Below, piece after piece: positions 1 to 11,359 of a stretch of DNA of 64,000 nucleotides; within the stretch, counting starts at the first letter, position 1; every line of letters starts with the position of its first letter. The stretch is from Cephalotus follicularis (taxonomy: Eukaryota; Streptophyta; Magnoliopsida; Oxalidales; Cephalotaceae), in assembly GCA_001972305.1 (NCBI GenBank), contig BDDD01001960.1, positions 145,776 through 209,775 on the forward strand, in the 5' to 3' direction. The notes under the pieces were generated by a model. It saw only the letters and a program-made list of their open reading frames with translations, had not been told where the DNA came from and ran no database searches. The position numbers were made by a program, and so were the translations under genes.

Positions 1-240
1 ACTTTGTCATTTTCTTCTTAATCTCAGAGTGTCCGTTCGTTGCGCAACACATGGCGCATAAAACGACAAAAATGAGGTAGGCGCCGGCCCTATCCATTCT
101 AAAGTGTCGACAAAGTTAACCTTAACCCCCTGAGCGTTAGGGTCATAATACTGGTCCCTTCAAATATTTGTCAACCAACAAAATAATAGCAACCATATTT
201 CCATAATAACCTTACCAAAATTGCAAAATTTTTCGGTCAT

Positions 241-672
241 TACATTGAGGATTATGCTGACCCTAATTTTCAAACATATATGGATGACTCAAAGTCAACC
301 TCAGGGTTTGTATTCACCTTAAATGGTAGTGCAATGAACTGGAAAAGTTCCAAGCAGCCTATCACTGCAGATTTAGTCACGGAGGCTTAATACATTGCAA
401 CATCAGAAGCTGCCAAGGAAGGTGTATGGATGAAGAAGTCCATCAATGATTTGGGTGTTGTTCCTAACATTGACGGTCCAATATCTTTATATAGTGACAA
501 CAATGGAGCAATAGCTCAAACCAAGGAACCAGGGTCACACTCAAAGTCTAAACACATCCTCAGGCACTTCCACCTTATACGTGAGATTGTTGATCGCGGA
601 GATATAAAAGTGGAGCATGTACGAGGGGAAGACAACACTGCAACCCTCTTACTAAAGCATTATCGAGGGTAG
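241..672 (+). pseudogene. pol: copia RNase H domain relic (copia-1)
   Basis: The translation matches the C-terminal RNase H of copia polyproteins. Visible family words are MDDSKSTSGFVF, MNWKSSKQPIT, LYSDNNGAIAQTKEP and HILRHFHLIREIVDRGDIKV. In the family this domain degrades the RNA strand during reverse transcription. It sits directly upstream of the polypurine tract and LTR, its expected place. The lineage looks close to the Tork/Angela group, but I cannot fix it by eye. Confidence 0.85.
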
Positions 673-733
673 TCTTCGACCAACATCTTACTGCTATGGG
701 TGTAAGACACTGCGGCAATTGGCTTTAGTCCTT

Positions 734-743
734 AGTGGGAGAT
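734..743 (+). other. polypurine tract of copia-1
   Basis: AGTGGGAGAT lies immediately before the LTR start TGCTAGAG. A tract of this kind (AGTGGGAGATTG) is the usual plus-strand primer of plant copia elements. It fixes the LTR start at 744. Confidence 0.7.
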
Positions 744-2403
744 TGCTAGAGATAAAGTCCTACAAGCCAGAATGTCGAGCTTGTATTTACTGTATCTTGT
801 AAATAATGATCTATATTCAATAGAGATGTTTATATTTTATAATTGGCTATGAGTTCATTTAATTGCTTTAATGCATGTTTACTTACTTGAACAAATGAAT
901 GTCCTGGAGTAAGGTTAGAGAACCAACTTCATAATGATATCATGATGAGATAGTTAGAATCTTGGTATACCTTATTTCGAATCTTCCTGGTCATAGGGTT
1001 GACACTCAGGGCATGTGCAATCCGGATAGACAAGCAGGTACTGCTGGATTGGTAAAGCAGAAGGTGACTGATCTCACACTCACTCACATGGTCGATGTTA
1101 TGGCAACGACGAGGGTGCTCATTAACTGATTAACGAGTTCACTAAAGTTGGCTCACAAATAGAATGTCAGTATGGAATTTTACGTGCTTGTCAGACAAAC
1201 TTCTATTTTTATAGTAGTGCAAGTGGTCTTTAGACATGAGCCTTCACTGGATGTCTTGTGTATAGGGAGCTGTGTTTTGCTGATGCTTACATACATGTTC
1301 TATGAAGTGTATACAAGCATAAGTTGGATATAACATGCTTTTGCACGAAGACATGTGAACGTGTAATAATGGATCCACTGCTTCCAGTAAAGGAAGATTA
1401 TGCTCGGGGTGATTTTCTGTAGTAAGCTAGTGCCTGGACATGCTTGCCACAATATCATATGTCTAGTATCGTTGGTGCAATATTAGAGGGGCACCCCTAA
1501 TATTATTTAAGCTGAGGAAAGATAATCACGTTACTAAAGATTAAGTTATTAAGGCATGTCATTATCCGTACCCTAGATATAATCAGAGCATTGTCAGTAG
1601 AGGGACTATACATGCATTTACTCGTAAATAGTGATTCATAGATAATTCATACTACCTGGGGGTCATTATGCATTGCTAGATGTTGATGTCGACCTGTACG
1701 ATGCCCGAGATTAAATTGATAATTAATCTCAGAATAAAAGAATTAAAAGAGTGTTTAATTTGAAAAGTCCTCTAGCGTATTTCCTTTTATGCGATAATAA
1801 ATACCTAATCAAATAATCTCGGGTTCTGCAGTTGAATCCTACGGTCAGCGTAATAGTGAACCCATAGGGTCACACACAATACATGCTGATATTTCCAAAA
1901 CCGTATGAGAGAAAAATTATTAGGATACTTTTCCTAATTTCATTTAATGAGATTGAGTGTGCTTAATGGTTATTAAGCTTGGTTACTAGTTTACTTTAAC
2001 AGATTCAAAGTAAAACATGATAAAGTGACTATATATGTATATAGAAGCCTTGGTTTTCTTTTCTTCTCTTGTCTAGAAACAAAGAGAACAAAACACAAAA
2101 AGCTCTCTTTGTGCTCTCTCAAGGGCCAAAAATTCATAGAAAGAAAAAGGGTTGAAAGAAGCTTTGTTTTGGAGACTAGGAGCTTGATGTGGACATCCTT
2201 GGAGGCTTACCTACTTTGGAAGCTAGAGAACCAACAAGGACCTACCTTGAAGGAAGGAGCCGCCATCTTTTGGTGAGTGATTTCGGCGTCCTGCTTGATG
2301 TTTGTTGTTGTTTTAGTTCTAACTACATGTATGATCAATGATCTTGACATTGGACTTTATGGTTTGCTTTTCATGTGATGATGCCAAAATTTTAGGGTTT
2401 TTG
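744..2403 (+). repeat. LTR of copia-1 (3' copy, interrupted at its right)
   Basis: This non-coding stretch follows the copia-1 polypurine tract and begins TGCTAG. A TATA-like box lies at 2029-2044, followed by a pyrimidine-rich, then AAC-rich stretch suited to a transcription start. A short open frame at 2025-2276 is untranslated leader by position, not a gene. The right end is cut by the insertion of copia-2 at 2404. Its sequence is unlike the copia-2 and copia-3 LTRs. Confidence 0.7.
2029..2044 (+). promoter_or_regulatory. TATA-like box in the copia-1 LTR
   Basis: CTATATATGTATATAG sits about 1.3 kb into the LTR, upstream of a TTTTCTTCTCTTG pyrimidine tract. This is the expected order for an LTR promoter and transcription start. 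Assigned by sequence and position only. Confidence 0.45.
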
Positions 2404-2765
2404 TGTTAGATAGGGTGACCCGACAAACCATTGGATTGAAGTTTTATCAAACATATCAGTATATATATAAAAAGTCTTATTCCAGATATATGACATGTGT
2501 TATTTTATTTATATCATTTATGGCAATATCCCTTGTGTTTTATCATATAATCGAAGTAGTCTATATAAACCTACTTATGCTTGTGATGCCCTGATATAAG
2601 GTTGGATGCCAAGCATGGAGGCAGTGAGATTGGTTACCTTATTCGTTATGTCGAATTAGTTCCAAGTCATAGGTTCACTTTGTGGGAATTAGTGAACCGG
2701 ATAGACCTACGCATATGTTGCTTGTTTTTTGGAATGAGAGGATGGATTCTCTCACTACCATCTGT
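2404..2765 (+). repeat. copia-2 5' LTR, left block
   Basis: It begins TGTTAGATAGGGTGACCCG, like the LTR start of copia-3 at 7510 (TGTTAGATATAGTGACCCG). The two run in parallel as far as ACCATCTGT, where G1 is inserted. The rest of this LTR resumes at 17404. The last five bases (2761-2765, TCTGT) are the left target duplication of G1. Confidence 0.85.
2761..2765. repeat. left target-site duplication of G1 (TCTGT)
   Basis: TCTGT precedes the LTR start TGTCACGCCC at 2766 and recurs at 17399-17403 right after the other end of G1. The undisturbed target is visible in the copia-3 LTR around 7851. Confidence 0.9.
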
Positions 2766-3956
2766 TGTCACGCCCCCGTTTCGGTGAGACAACATTAAAG
2801 CGGTAAAGGCAATTAACATATAATTTCAGCTGATAAAATTTAAACTTTTAAGCAAGATGTCAGTTGCAGAAGCATAAGACTGATAAGCTGAAAACTCGTG
2901 ACGTGCATCCCATACTGCACGCTACTCAAAACAAGTCCGTCATTGTTAAAAGCCCACAAAACGAAGCGTGTTCACAGTACAATATTAAATCCCATCATTA
3001 ACAAAACCATAAGTACGGTACATCAGAAATCCTTTAACAAAACAGTTTATTACAACTTACAAAGTAGAACCAAGAATAATAACAACAGAACGACTTGTTC
3101 TTCGTCCATGCCAGTCCAATCGGTCCACTGCATCAATCTGTAAAGTAGGGGGGGTTAGCCTTTGTCCTCACTCGGCTAAGTCATAGAAGTAGCTCGGGAT
3201 CAACGTTAGATGCATGTCATGTAATGTATGCATAAATGATGCAGTGCAGGAAATACCAGTTTACATATATATATATATATATGAGAAATATATATATTTT
3301 AGCAGTACAGTAAAATAACAGTGGTTACATATATAAGAAAATATATGTATACAAGAACAGTATAGTTGTAACCCGGCCAAGGTTACATCAATAGACACAG
3401 TAATGTCCGAAAAGGACCAACAGGCAGTACAGTATGTCCATAAAGGACCACAACAGTCAGGCAGTATGTGTAACGCCACCAACTCCTGGCCCCATGCCAC
3501 ATTCCCACTTCGGTCCCTACTCCAGGTAACCAAGCGAGGCAACAGTACAGTACAGTGTGTCACCCAGCCAACTCCTGCACGTTATCTTGTCAGCAGAGTA
3601 ACGTGTTTGACATTTGATGTTTACGCATCGACGTCTTCTTCAAAGACGTTGACGTCTTTCCCCCTTTACACAAGGGCGTCGATGTCCTTGCCTGCATCGA
3701 CGTGCATGTGCATGCAGTTACGTGCGCCCCTTTCCTTCAAGGACGTCGATGTGTTTCTAAAGGCGTCGACGCGTTTCCTCCAAAACAGCGTCGTTTCACC
3801 CTTTTAACACTCCTTTAACATTTTTACTCTAAAATTTAACATTATTAGAGTTTGGAAAACATCATCAAATCCTTGGAAATCCATCACTTTATTAATTCCA
3901 CAATAAATACACATTACATTGTGAAATTACAACATAGGAAAATCTCGGGCATTACA
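2766..3956 (-). repeat. G1 3' LTR
   Basis: The plus strand reads TGTCACGCCC at the left and GGGCATTACA at the right. It matches both ends of the LTR at 14688-17398 but is the shorter member of the pair. It contains a block with GTCGAC/GTCGAT-core motifs (about 3625-3770) and a TA dinucleotide run near 3269. Confidence 0.9.
3625..3770. repeat. GTCGA-core motif array in G1 3' LTR
   Basis: Repeated short palindrome-like words such as GCATCGACGTC, AAAGACGTTGACGTCTTT, GGCGTCGATGTCC and GGCGTCGACGCG, spaced mostly about 20 or 30 bp. It matches the array at about 17055-17215 in the other LTR. Confidence 0.75.
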
Positions 3957-3979
3957 TCCACCCCCCCCCCCCCCTTCAA
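3957..3979 (-). other. polypurine tract of G1
   Basis: On the minus strand this is a purine tract containing 14 consecutive G (C at 3961-3974 on the plus strand) ending in GGAT, directly before the 3' LTR. Position and composition are those of a plus-strand priming site. The unusually pure G run may have grown by slippage. Confidence 0.8.
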
Positions 3980-4009
3980 GAAATTTCGTTATCGAAATTT
4001 AAAACAAAA

Positions 4010-5343
4010 CTAGAACAAGTGCGGGTAACGCTCTCGGATATCTTCCTCACGTTCCCAAATTGCTTCATCAGGTCTGTGAAACTGCCATTGAACCTTGACC
4101 AGGGAGATGGCTCGGTTCCTCAAAATTTGCGTCATCCAATCAAGAATCCGCACAGGCAACTCCTCACAAGATAGATCATCCTGTACCAGAACAGTATCAT
4201 AATCCAGGATATGTGACGGGTCCGGGATATATCTACTCAGCATAGATACATGAAAGACGTCATGCACGTTTGACAGTTTAGGAGGTAAGTCAAGCTGGTA
4301 GGCTACCTCCCCAACTCTCTCCAAAATCTCAAAAGGACCAATGTAGCGTGAAGCTAATTTTCCCTTTTTACCAAACCTTTGCACACCCTTCCATGGTGAG
4401 ACCTTTAAGAACACATGATCGCCCACATTGAAGGTCAAAGGCCTCCTTTTAACACTGTCTGCATAGCTCTTCTGCCGGCTCTGAGCAGCAAGCAGCTTCT
4501 TTTTGATCATCCTGATCTTCTCTGAAGTTTCCTCCACTAATTCTGTCCCGAGTAAAGGTCGTTCCCCGACCTCATTCCAACATACAGGAGATCTGCACTT
4601 CCTCCCATACAGTGCTTCAAACGGCGCCATGCCGATACTGGAGTGATAGCTGTTATTATAAGAGAACTCTATCAAAGGAATGTGATCCTCCCAGGTACCA
4701 GCAAAATCAATAATGCAAGCTCGTAGCATATCCTCCAAGGTCTGGATGGTATGCTCAGACTGCCTATCGGTCTGAGGGTGGAAGGCAGTACTCAGGTTCA
4801 GCTTCGTCTCAAAAGCTGTCTGGAACCTCTTCCAAAAGTTGGAAGTGAAGATGGAATCTCTATCATATACAATTCTAACTGGAACACCGTACAGCCTCAC
4901 TATATCCATCACATCAAATGAGATAGCTTGCTCGCAGAATCCGTAACGTGTGTAGGCAGAAAGTGCACTGACTTGGTGACTCTATCCACGATAACCCACA
5001 CGGCGTTGTGACGAATCTGGGTCAAAGGAAAACCCGAAATAAAATCCTTCGTAACGCGTTCCCACTTCCACTCTGGAATCGGTAAAGGTTATAGCAAACC
5101 TGCCGGTCTCTGGTGTTCGGCCTTAGCTGTCTGGAAAGTCAAACACCTTGCCACAAACTCGGCAATCTCTCGTTTCATGTCAGGCCACTAGTAAGTCTTC
5201 TTCATATCTTGATACATTTTAGTGCTACCAGGATGGATAATGTACAGAGATTTATGAGCCCTGTGAAGTAACTCATTCTTCAACCCTGGTTCATTCGGAA
5301 GACACACACGTCCCCGATATCTCAGAATACCATCAGCATGTAC
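4010..5343 (-). pseudogene. pol: G1 integrase core and chromodomain-type tail
   Basis: The 4010-4912 part reads as the end of a gypsy integrase. Visible words are [60 protein letters not shown] and [20 protein letters not shown]. The tail [15 protein letters not shown], after ISLVKVQW, is the chromodomain-like C-terminus of Tekay-type chromoviruses. In that group the domain is thought to guide integration towards heterochromatin. The 4913-5343 part is the decayed integrase N-terminal region (zinc-finger side). Confidence 0.88.
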
Positions 5344-6543
5344 TCAAAAATCGGATTCAGAGTTCAGGTTCTCCCGAATTCGTTGCAACTCCAGATCGTG
5401 TGGTTGTGCATCCCTGATGTGATCCAGTAACATAGGCTGGACCTGCATGTCGGCCACAAAAATCCCCGGTGACTGATTAAATGGAGACCACTCTTGGAAG
5501 TCTTCTAACATCTTCCATTGCGACACCATCGCACTGGCCACCATAGCCATGCCACTCAAGGCATCAGCGACTACATTCGCTTTCCCCGGGTGGTACTGAA
5601 CACTGCAATCATAATCATTAAAGAATTCTACCCACCTGCGTTGTCTCATGTTTAGTGTGTCCTGACAAATCAGGTACCACAGACTCTTATGATCGGTAAA
5701 GATCTCAAACAACGCCCCATAAAGATAGTGCCTCCACTTCTGAAGGGTGAAGACAATAGCTACAAGCTCAAGGTCATGAGTCGGGTAGTTTTCTTCATAC
5801 GGCTTTAGCTTCCTCAAGGCATATGCAATCACTCTGCCTCGTTGCATCAATACATAGCCCAAACCCCTACCTGATGCATCACTGTAGAATGCAAAGCCCT
5901 CATTACCATCAGGTAATGCCAAGACGGGAGCAGAAACTAACCAATCCTTCAGTTCATGGAAACTAGCTTCACAGTCTTCATCACAAACAAAAGGGATCTT
6001 CTTCTGGGTCAGTCTAGTCAAGGGTTCGGCTATCCTTGAAAAGTTCTGGATGAACCTTCTGTAATAGCCAGCCAATCCAAGGAAACTGCGCATCTCCGTC
6101 ATGTTCTTCGGTTGTGGCCAGTCTCGTGCCACTTCAGTCTTTGACGGGTCCACCGTCAAGCCTTCCCCAGATATGATGTGACCGAGAAAGATCACATGAT
6201 CAAGCCAGAACTCAAACTTGCCAAACTTGGCGTACAACCGATGTTCTCTGAGAATTTCCAATACTAGCCTCGGATGATGAGCGTCCTCCTCCTCACTCCT
6301 CGAATATACTAGTATGTCATCAATAAATACCACAACAAACTGGTCCAGGTATGGTCGAAATACGTCATTCATCAATGACATAAAAGCTGCCGGTGCATTC
6401 GTAACACCAAACGGCATCACCAAGAACTCGTAATGACCATACCATGTCCGGAAGGCAGTCTTCTCAATGTCTCCTTCCCTTACTCTCAGTTGGTGATAAC
6501 CTGACCTCAAGTCGAGCTTGGAAAACACCCTTGATCCTTGCAA
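5344..6543 (-). pseudogene. pol: G1 reverse transcriptase palm and RNase H
   Basis: About 400 residues on the minus strand. Visible words are [36 protein letters not shown], the catalytic [21 protein letters not shown], and RNase H words [14 protein letters not shown] and [10 protein letters not shown]. This is the catalytic part of a Ty3/gypsy RT-RNase H. It continues from the protease/RT N-terminal part at 6559-7504. Confidence 0.92.
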
Positions 6544-6558
6544 CTGGTCAAAAAATTC

Positions 6559-7504
6559 CTAGATCTGGGGTAGAGGATATTTGTTCTTGATAGTTGCCTT
6601 GTTCAACGTTCTGTAGTCGATGCAGAGACTCATCGACCCATCCTTTTTCTTGACAAACAGTACAGGCGCACCCCACGGAGAAACACTAGGTCGGATAAAA
6701 CCCTTATCGATCAGATCTTGCAACTGCAATTTTAGTTGCCTCAATTTTGCGGGGGCCATTATATATGGTGCTTTAGAAATAGGATCAGTACCTGGTATAA
6801 GATCGATAACAAACTCCATGTTTCTCTTCGGTGGCAAAGATCCCAAGTCATCGGGAAATACATCTGGAAATTCACACACAACTGGAATTTCCTCCAAGCT
6901 CAAGCCTTTTTCTTTCCTTCGATCAATCACATAGGCTAGATATCCCTCACATCCCTTCTCTAGGTATCTCGATGCTCGAACAAAGGATATGATCGGTGTC
7001 GAGAACCCTTTGTCTCCCTTGAACTGAAAAGTTGTTCCGTCGGACAGACAAAAATCCACAGTTGTATTGTAACAATCCATACGAGCACGGTGTGCTGATA
7101 GCCAATCCATCCCCAATATAACATCGAAGTCACGGATGGGTAGCACTATCAAATCTGCATATAAGGAAATGCCTACAATAGACATCTCACAGCCTCTATA
7201 TACCGAGTCAGTGTACATAGAAGTCCCAGTCGGTGTACTCACATTAAGTATGTATGACATGCAGTCAGGGGCGACATCTAAGCAAGATGCAAAACGTACA
7301 GATATAAAGGAATGTGATGCTCCAGAATCCATCAATACTCTAGCAGAAAAACCATATATATACAGAGTACCTCCAACAACATAGGTCGACTCTGGAACCT
7401 CTGTCTGAGCAAGTACAAAAACTCTACCGTTTGCGATGCCCTTGCCGGTGTCCTTCCTCTGTGACGGTCATGCCGCCGCACCACTACTACTCCCCGGCCC
7501 AGTA
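6559..7504 (-). pseudogene. pol: G1 protease and RT fingers
   Basis: On the minus strand the aspartic protease signature [11 protein letters not shown] is near the upstream end and DVILGMDWL lies inside the protease. It runs into the RT N-terminus with [26 protein letters not shown] and [19 protein letters not shown]. The protease would cut the gag-pol polyprotein. The upstream side ends at the copia-3 insertion. Confidence 0.9.
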
Positions 7505-7509
7505 GGCGC
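7505..7509. repeat. left target-site duplication of copia-3 (GGCGC)
   Basis: GGCGC precedes TGTTAGATAT at 7510 and recurs at 13504-13508 after the element's last bases CCATCA. It shows that copia-3 inserted into G1 between protease and gag. Confidence 0.92.
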
Positions 7510-8915
7510 TGTTAGATATAGTGACCCGACAAGCCATTAGATGGATTGTCAGATTAGATCTTACCATGTATTGAACAATCTTTTTCCTTATATATGATGC
7601 GTGCTAATTTTTTATGGCTATATCACTTGTATTTTATCACATAGTTGAAGTAGTTTAATTACCTACTTATACTAGTGATGCCCTGACATAAGGTTGGATG
7701 CCTGGCATGGAGGTTGTGAGACTGGTTACCTTATTCCTTATGTCAAACTTGTTCCAAGTCATAGGTTCACTTTGTGGGAATTAGTGAACCGGATAGACTT
7801 GCGCGTATGTTGCCTGCTCATGGAATCGGGGGATGGATTCTCTCACTACCATCTGTGTTAGACACTAGGGCAAATACGGGGTGCACACTGGGCGCGTGTA
7901 CACTGAACAGGACCCGCGTAGGAGACACTGTTTGGATAGTCGCTATTCTCGTGTCAGTAGTGACTCCTGCTTCTTACGGTTGTGTATAAGTGATTATCAC
8001 TTAGCGAGTTCTTTAACTCTTCTGATCCTTAGACCTGAGTGACTACTCTATATTGTATGGAGACGGTTATGCTTTGATCTCCACCTTACCCACGTCGATG
8101 TCTTTTAGAAAGCATCGATGTGCTTTAGTGCCACGTTGCATAGGCGTCGACGTCCTTTGGAAGGCGTCGACGTCTTTGAGCAGAACGTGTAACCAGTGCA
8201 CGATCTTACTTCGTGGGCACTACTTCTCTCACATCCTTAGCCGGTTTCTCTTGATTTTACACGTTATGGAAACGTGGGATTCATGGATTCGGACTCCCAG
8301 GGAGTGAAGGCCATGATCCTAAGTGAATGGGAGATTGGGAGAGAGAAATTGAGGCTGGTATTAAGCATTTCTGCAGAAAGAGAGAAGTGAGAAAAAAGTT
8401 GGAGTTTTGTTGGGCAAAAGGCTTCGATTCTCTCTACAGATTGTGTGTTCCCTTCAGTTGAAATACACCAAGCAAGGCTTATCTAGGGTGGATTGATTAT
8501 TGACTTCATTGGTCATAATCAACACTCCTTTTCTAAGCTAAGTGAGTGAGAGAGTGAGTTTAAGTACTTTGATTTTACTGGTTGGATTGCTTGTTGTTCC
8601 TGAGGCTTGGATAACATCAAGGGAATCTACTCAAGCTTGTAGCGGCAAAGAAAGAAGGAGCCTTCACCCACTGGTATAACCTTTGGTCCCTCTTCTTATT
8701 GCCATGCTTGTATGTCACCATTGTTTGCAATGGTGACACCAATTCAATTTAGTTGATGTTGTGGTGATCCATGTGGTCTGTGGATGTGTCATTATGGACT
8801 AGTTTTGTTAAATAGGGTGTTATTCCGCTGCCATGATTGTTGTTTAAAATTTTATTATACACCCTTACACCCTTTGTCCATTTTGACACCGGACTCGGTA
8901 TATCTGATTCCATCA
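7510..8915 (+). repeat. copia-3 5' LTR
   Basis: Begins TGTTAGATATAGTGACCCG and ends GATTCCATCA, directly followed by the primer site. It is related to the copia-2 LTR along most of its length. GTCGAC/GTCGAT-core words lie at about 8095-8180. Confidence 0.9.
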
Positions 8916-8916
8916 G

Positions 8917-8928
8917 TGGTATCAGAGC
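8917..8928 (+). other. primer binding site, copia-3
   Basis: TGGTATCAGAGC, complementary to the 3' end of plant initiator-Met tRNA, lies one base after the 5' LTR. It primes minus-strand DNA synthesis in this family. Confidence 0.92.
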
Positions 8929-9218
8929 GTCCCACATCATCCTTAATGGAATATGTATGCCTTAGATGATGTACCGATTAATAGTTTAATCATTGGATGT
9001 GTTTTTGTGATCAAACTAAATTTTCTAAGTGCCTCAATGAAAATTGCATGAAATTGGATTTCATTGTGTTTTTGTGCTGGGAATGTTGTTTAAATGTGTT
9101 TAGAATTAAGTTTGGAATATGCATAGTGCATTTTGGAATACCAGAATGGTATACCATAGTCTAAACCATTGAATTCAGCATTTTTCAAAATGCATAAAAT
9201 GCCCAGGTGGCTAAAGAC

Positions 9219-9455
9219 GTTGAAGTCTTTGTTAAGACGTCGATGTCATGTCAAATTCCCAGTAAAGACGTCGACGTTCGTGATAGACGTCGATGTGTGG
9301 ATCATACTTTGTGAAACGCGTCGATGTTATTTTTTGTACGTTGACGTCTTTTTCAAATGTTCTTGTGAAACGCATTGATGCTCTGTTTTTGCATCGACGC
9401 CTTGTTCATATTTTTCCAGAAAACACGTCGATGCCTTTGGTAAGGCGTCGACGTC
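9219..9455 (+). repeat. GTCGA-core motif array in the copia-3 leader
   Basis: Ten motifs with core GTCGAC, GTCGAT, GTTGAC or a close variant lie between primer site and gag. Core starts are at 9219, 9239, 9270, 9289, 9320, 9340, 9374, 9393, 9427 and 9447. Steps alternate 20/31/19/31/20/34/19/34/20, so they form pairs one 20-bp step apart with about three helical turns between pairs. Arms are often AAGAC...GTCTTT. Confidence 0.85.
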
Positions 9456-9568
9456 TTTCATAAAAAAAAACTGTTTTTGTATAAAATTGGATTTTATACA
9501 TTTTGGCACTTGGAAGATTAAAATCATTGCTTGATTTAGTGGGAGTTTGGTCAATTAACAATCATTGA

Positions 9569-11350
9569 ATGAAGGGAAAGCTTGGAGCTAGTGGGGGTGT
9601 TGCCAAAGATAGTATGAAGAAGTTAGCTGCTGAAGGTGCCTGTTTCCAGTGCGGTAAAACCGGACACTGGAAAAAGGATTGTCATGTTATTGGTGTTGGA
9701 GTCTCTTCTGATGTTTTGCATGGTGCAAGTACATCAGGTATGTTCATGATTGAACTAAATCTAGCTTTGAATAGTAGTTCTTCATGGGTATTGGATACTG
9801 GATGTGGAACTAACCTTTGCAATTCGTTGCAGGGACTAAGAAAAGTTAGAAAGCTTAGAGCTGGAGACTTGGACTTACGGCTTGGGGATGGATCTAGGAT
9901 CATAGCTGAGGCTGTAGGGATTTATGACATTACTTTATGTAATGGTTATGTATTGACACTTGATCCATGTTATTACATTTCAAACGTTGTAAGGAATATT
10001 ATAAGTGTTTCATACTTATGTAATTTGGGCTTGGAGCTCAGATTTCAAGACATTCAATGTTTTGTTTATTCTGACAATGTTTGTGTCGGTAATGGTTTTA
10101 TCGACACTGGATTATATGTCTTAAATACTACACAATCCAAAGTCCTATCCATAGAGCAAAGTAATAAGAAAAGACAAAGAGAAACTGAGTTAAATAAAAC
10201 CTATACCTGGCATTATAGACTTGGTCATCTTAGTGATGCGAGACTATCACAGTTGGTTAAGGATGATCTCCTTGATATCCAGGACTTAGAGTCCTATCCA
10301 ACTTGTGAATCCTGTTTATTGGGAAAGATGACCAAATCACACTTCTCTGGTCAAGGAGAAAGGGCTGTGGACTTACTGGGCTTAGTCCATAATGACGTAT
10401 GTGGTCCTATGTCAGTCAGTGCGCGAGGTGGTTATGTCTACTTCATAACCTTTACCGATGATTTATCTAGGTATGGTTATGTGTATCTGATGAAACACAA
10501 GTCAGAATCCTTTGAGAAATTTAAGGAGTTCAGACTTGAAGTAGAAAAACACACAGGAAAATCCATTAAAATACTTCAGTCGGATCGAGGTGGAGAATAC
10601 CTGTCAGCTGAATTCCTCGGTTATCTTAGAGATAATGGAATTCTATCTCAGTGGACTCCTCCAGGAACACCACAGCATAATGGTGTGTCCGAAAGGAGGA
10701 ATCGGACTTTGTTAGACATGGTTCGATCGATGATGTCTTTTGCTGACCTTCCTACCTATCTCTGGGGTTATGCCCTAGACACAGCTGCTTATATCTTGAA
10801 TCAGATTCCTTCAAAATCTGTGCCTTCTACTCCGTACCAGGTATGGTCTGGGAAGAAACCCAGCCTAAACCATTTGAAGGTTTGGGGCTGTCCTGCTTAT
10901 GTCAAGAGGCTTGACGCAGATAAGCTGGAAGCGCGGTCGGACCATTGCAGGTTTTTGGGGTAACCTAAAGAGACTAAAGGATACTACTTCTACCACCCTA
11001 GCGAACAAAAGATATTTGTTTCGCGAAATGTTGTGTTTCTAGAGAAGGAATACCTTCTTGAAGGAAACAGTGGGAGTAAGGTGGAACTCAAGGAGTTGCC
11101 ACAGGTAGAAACCACATAGGAGATGGAGGAGTTCGAGGTTAGACCTTCAACAGACACAGCTGAGATTAGATCTCAGGCTGAGAATGGTTCTCAGTTTGGC
11201 AGAGCTCCTTTGAGGAGATCAGGCAGAATCCCATTAGCACCTGAGAGGAATGGTTTCCTCATTGATGGTACTGATGAGATAAACGTCATTGAAGATGACG
11301 AGCCTGCCAGCTATTCAGAGGCAGTGCAAGGCACTGAATCTGAAGCATAG
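9569..11350 (+). pseudogene. pol: copia-3 gag end, protease and integrase
   Basis: The frame opening at 9569 shows the gag zinc knuckle CFQCGKTGHWKKDC. It is followed by the protease word WVLDTGCGTNLCN, the integrase HHCC region (HYRLGHLSDARL ... CESCLLGKM) and the DDE core. The core has HNDVCGPMS, FITFTDDLSRYGYVYL, LQSDRGGEYLS and PPGTPQHNGVSERRNR. Downstream to 11350 is the integrase tail and linker, with PLRRSGRIPLAPERNGFL typical of copia elements just before RT. Most of gag upstream of the knuckle is not seen. Confidence 0.9.
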
Positions 11351-11359
11351 CTAGGAGCC

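Larger units (their letters stand above)
1..2403 (+). mobile_element. Ty1/copia element copia-1, 3' end (RNase H, PPT, LTR)
   Basis: This is the downstream end of a plus-strand copia retrotransposon entering from the left edge. It has an RNase H relic (about 241-672), a polypurine tract (734-743) and an LTR from 744. That LTR is interrupted at 2404 by copia-2, so its end is not seen. The first 240 bases show nothing I recognise and may be decayed pol or a foreign scrap. The element is broken. It is the outermost, oldest layer at the left side of the nest. Confidence 0.8.

Noticed and set aside
3957-3979. Long poly-C run considered as a sequencing artefact
   Set aside because: Its position exactly at the G1 polypurine tract explains it biologically, though the exact run length may be uncertain.
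6620-7384. Plus-strand frames opposite the G1 protease/RT
   Set aside because: Shadows of the minus-strand pol coding sequence, which has clear gypsy protease and RT motifs.
8053-8307. Frame repeated at 12686-12895 in both copia-3 LTRs, possibly a conserved small gene
   Set aside because: The likeness is that of an LTR pair; the frame spans the GTCGA motif words and has no family.
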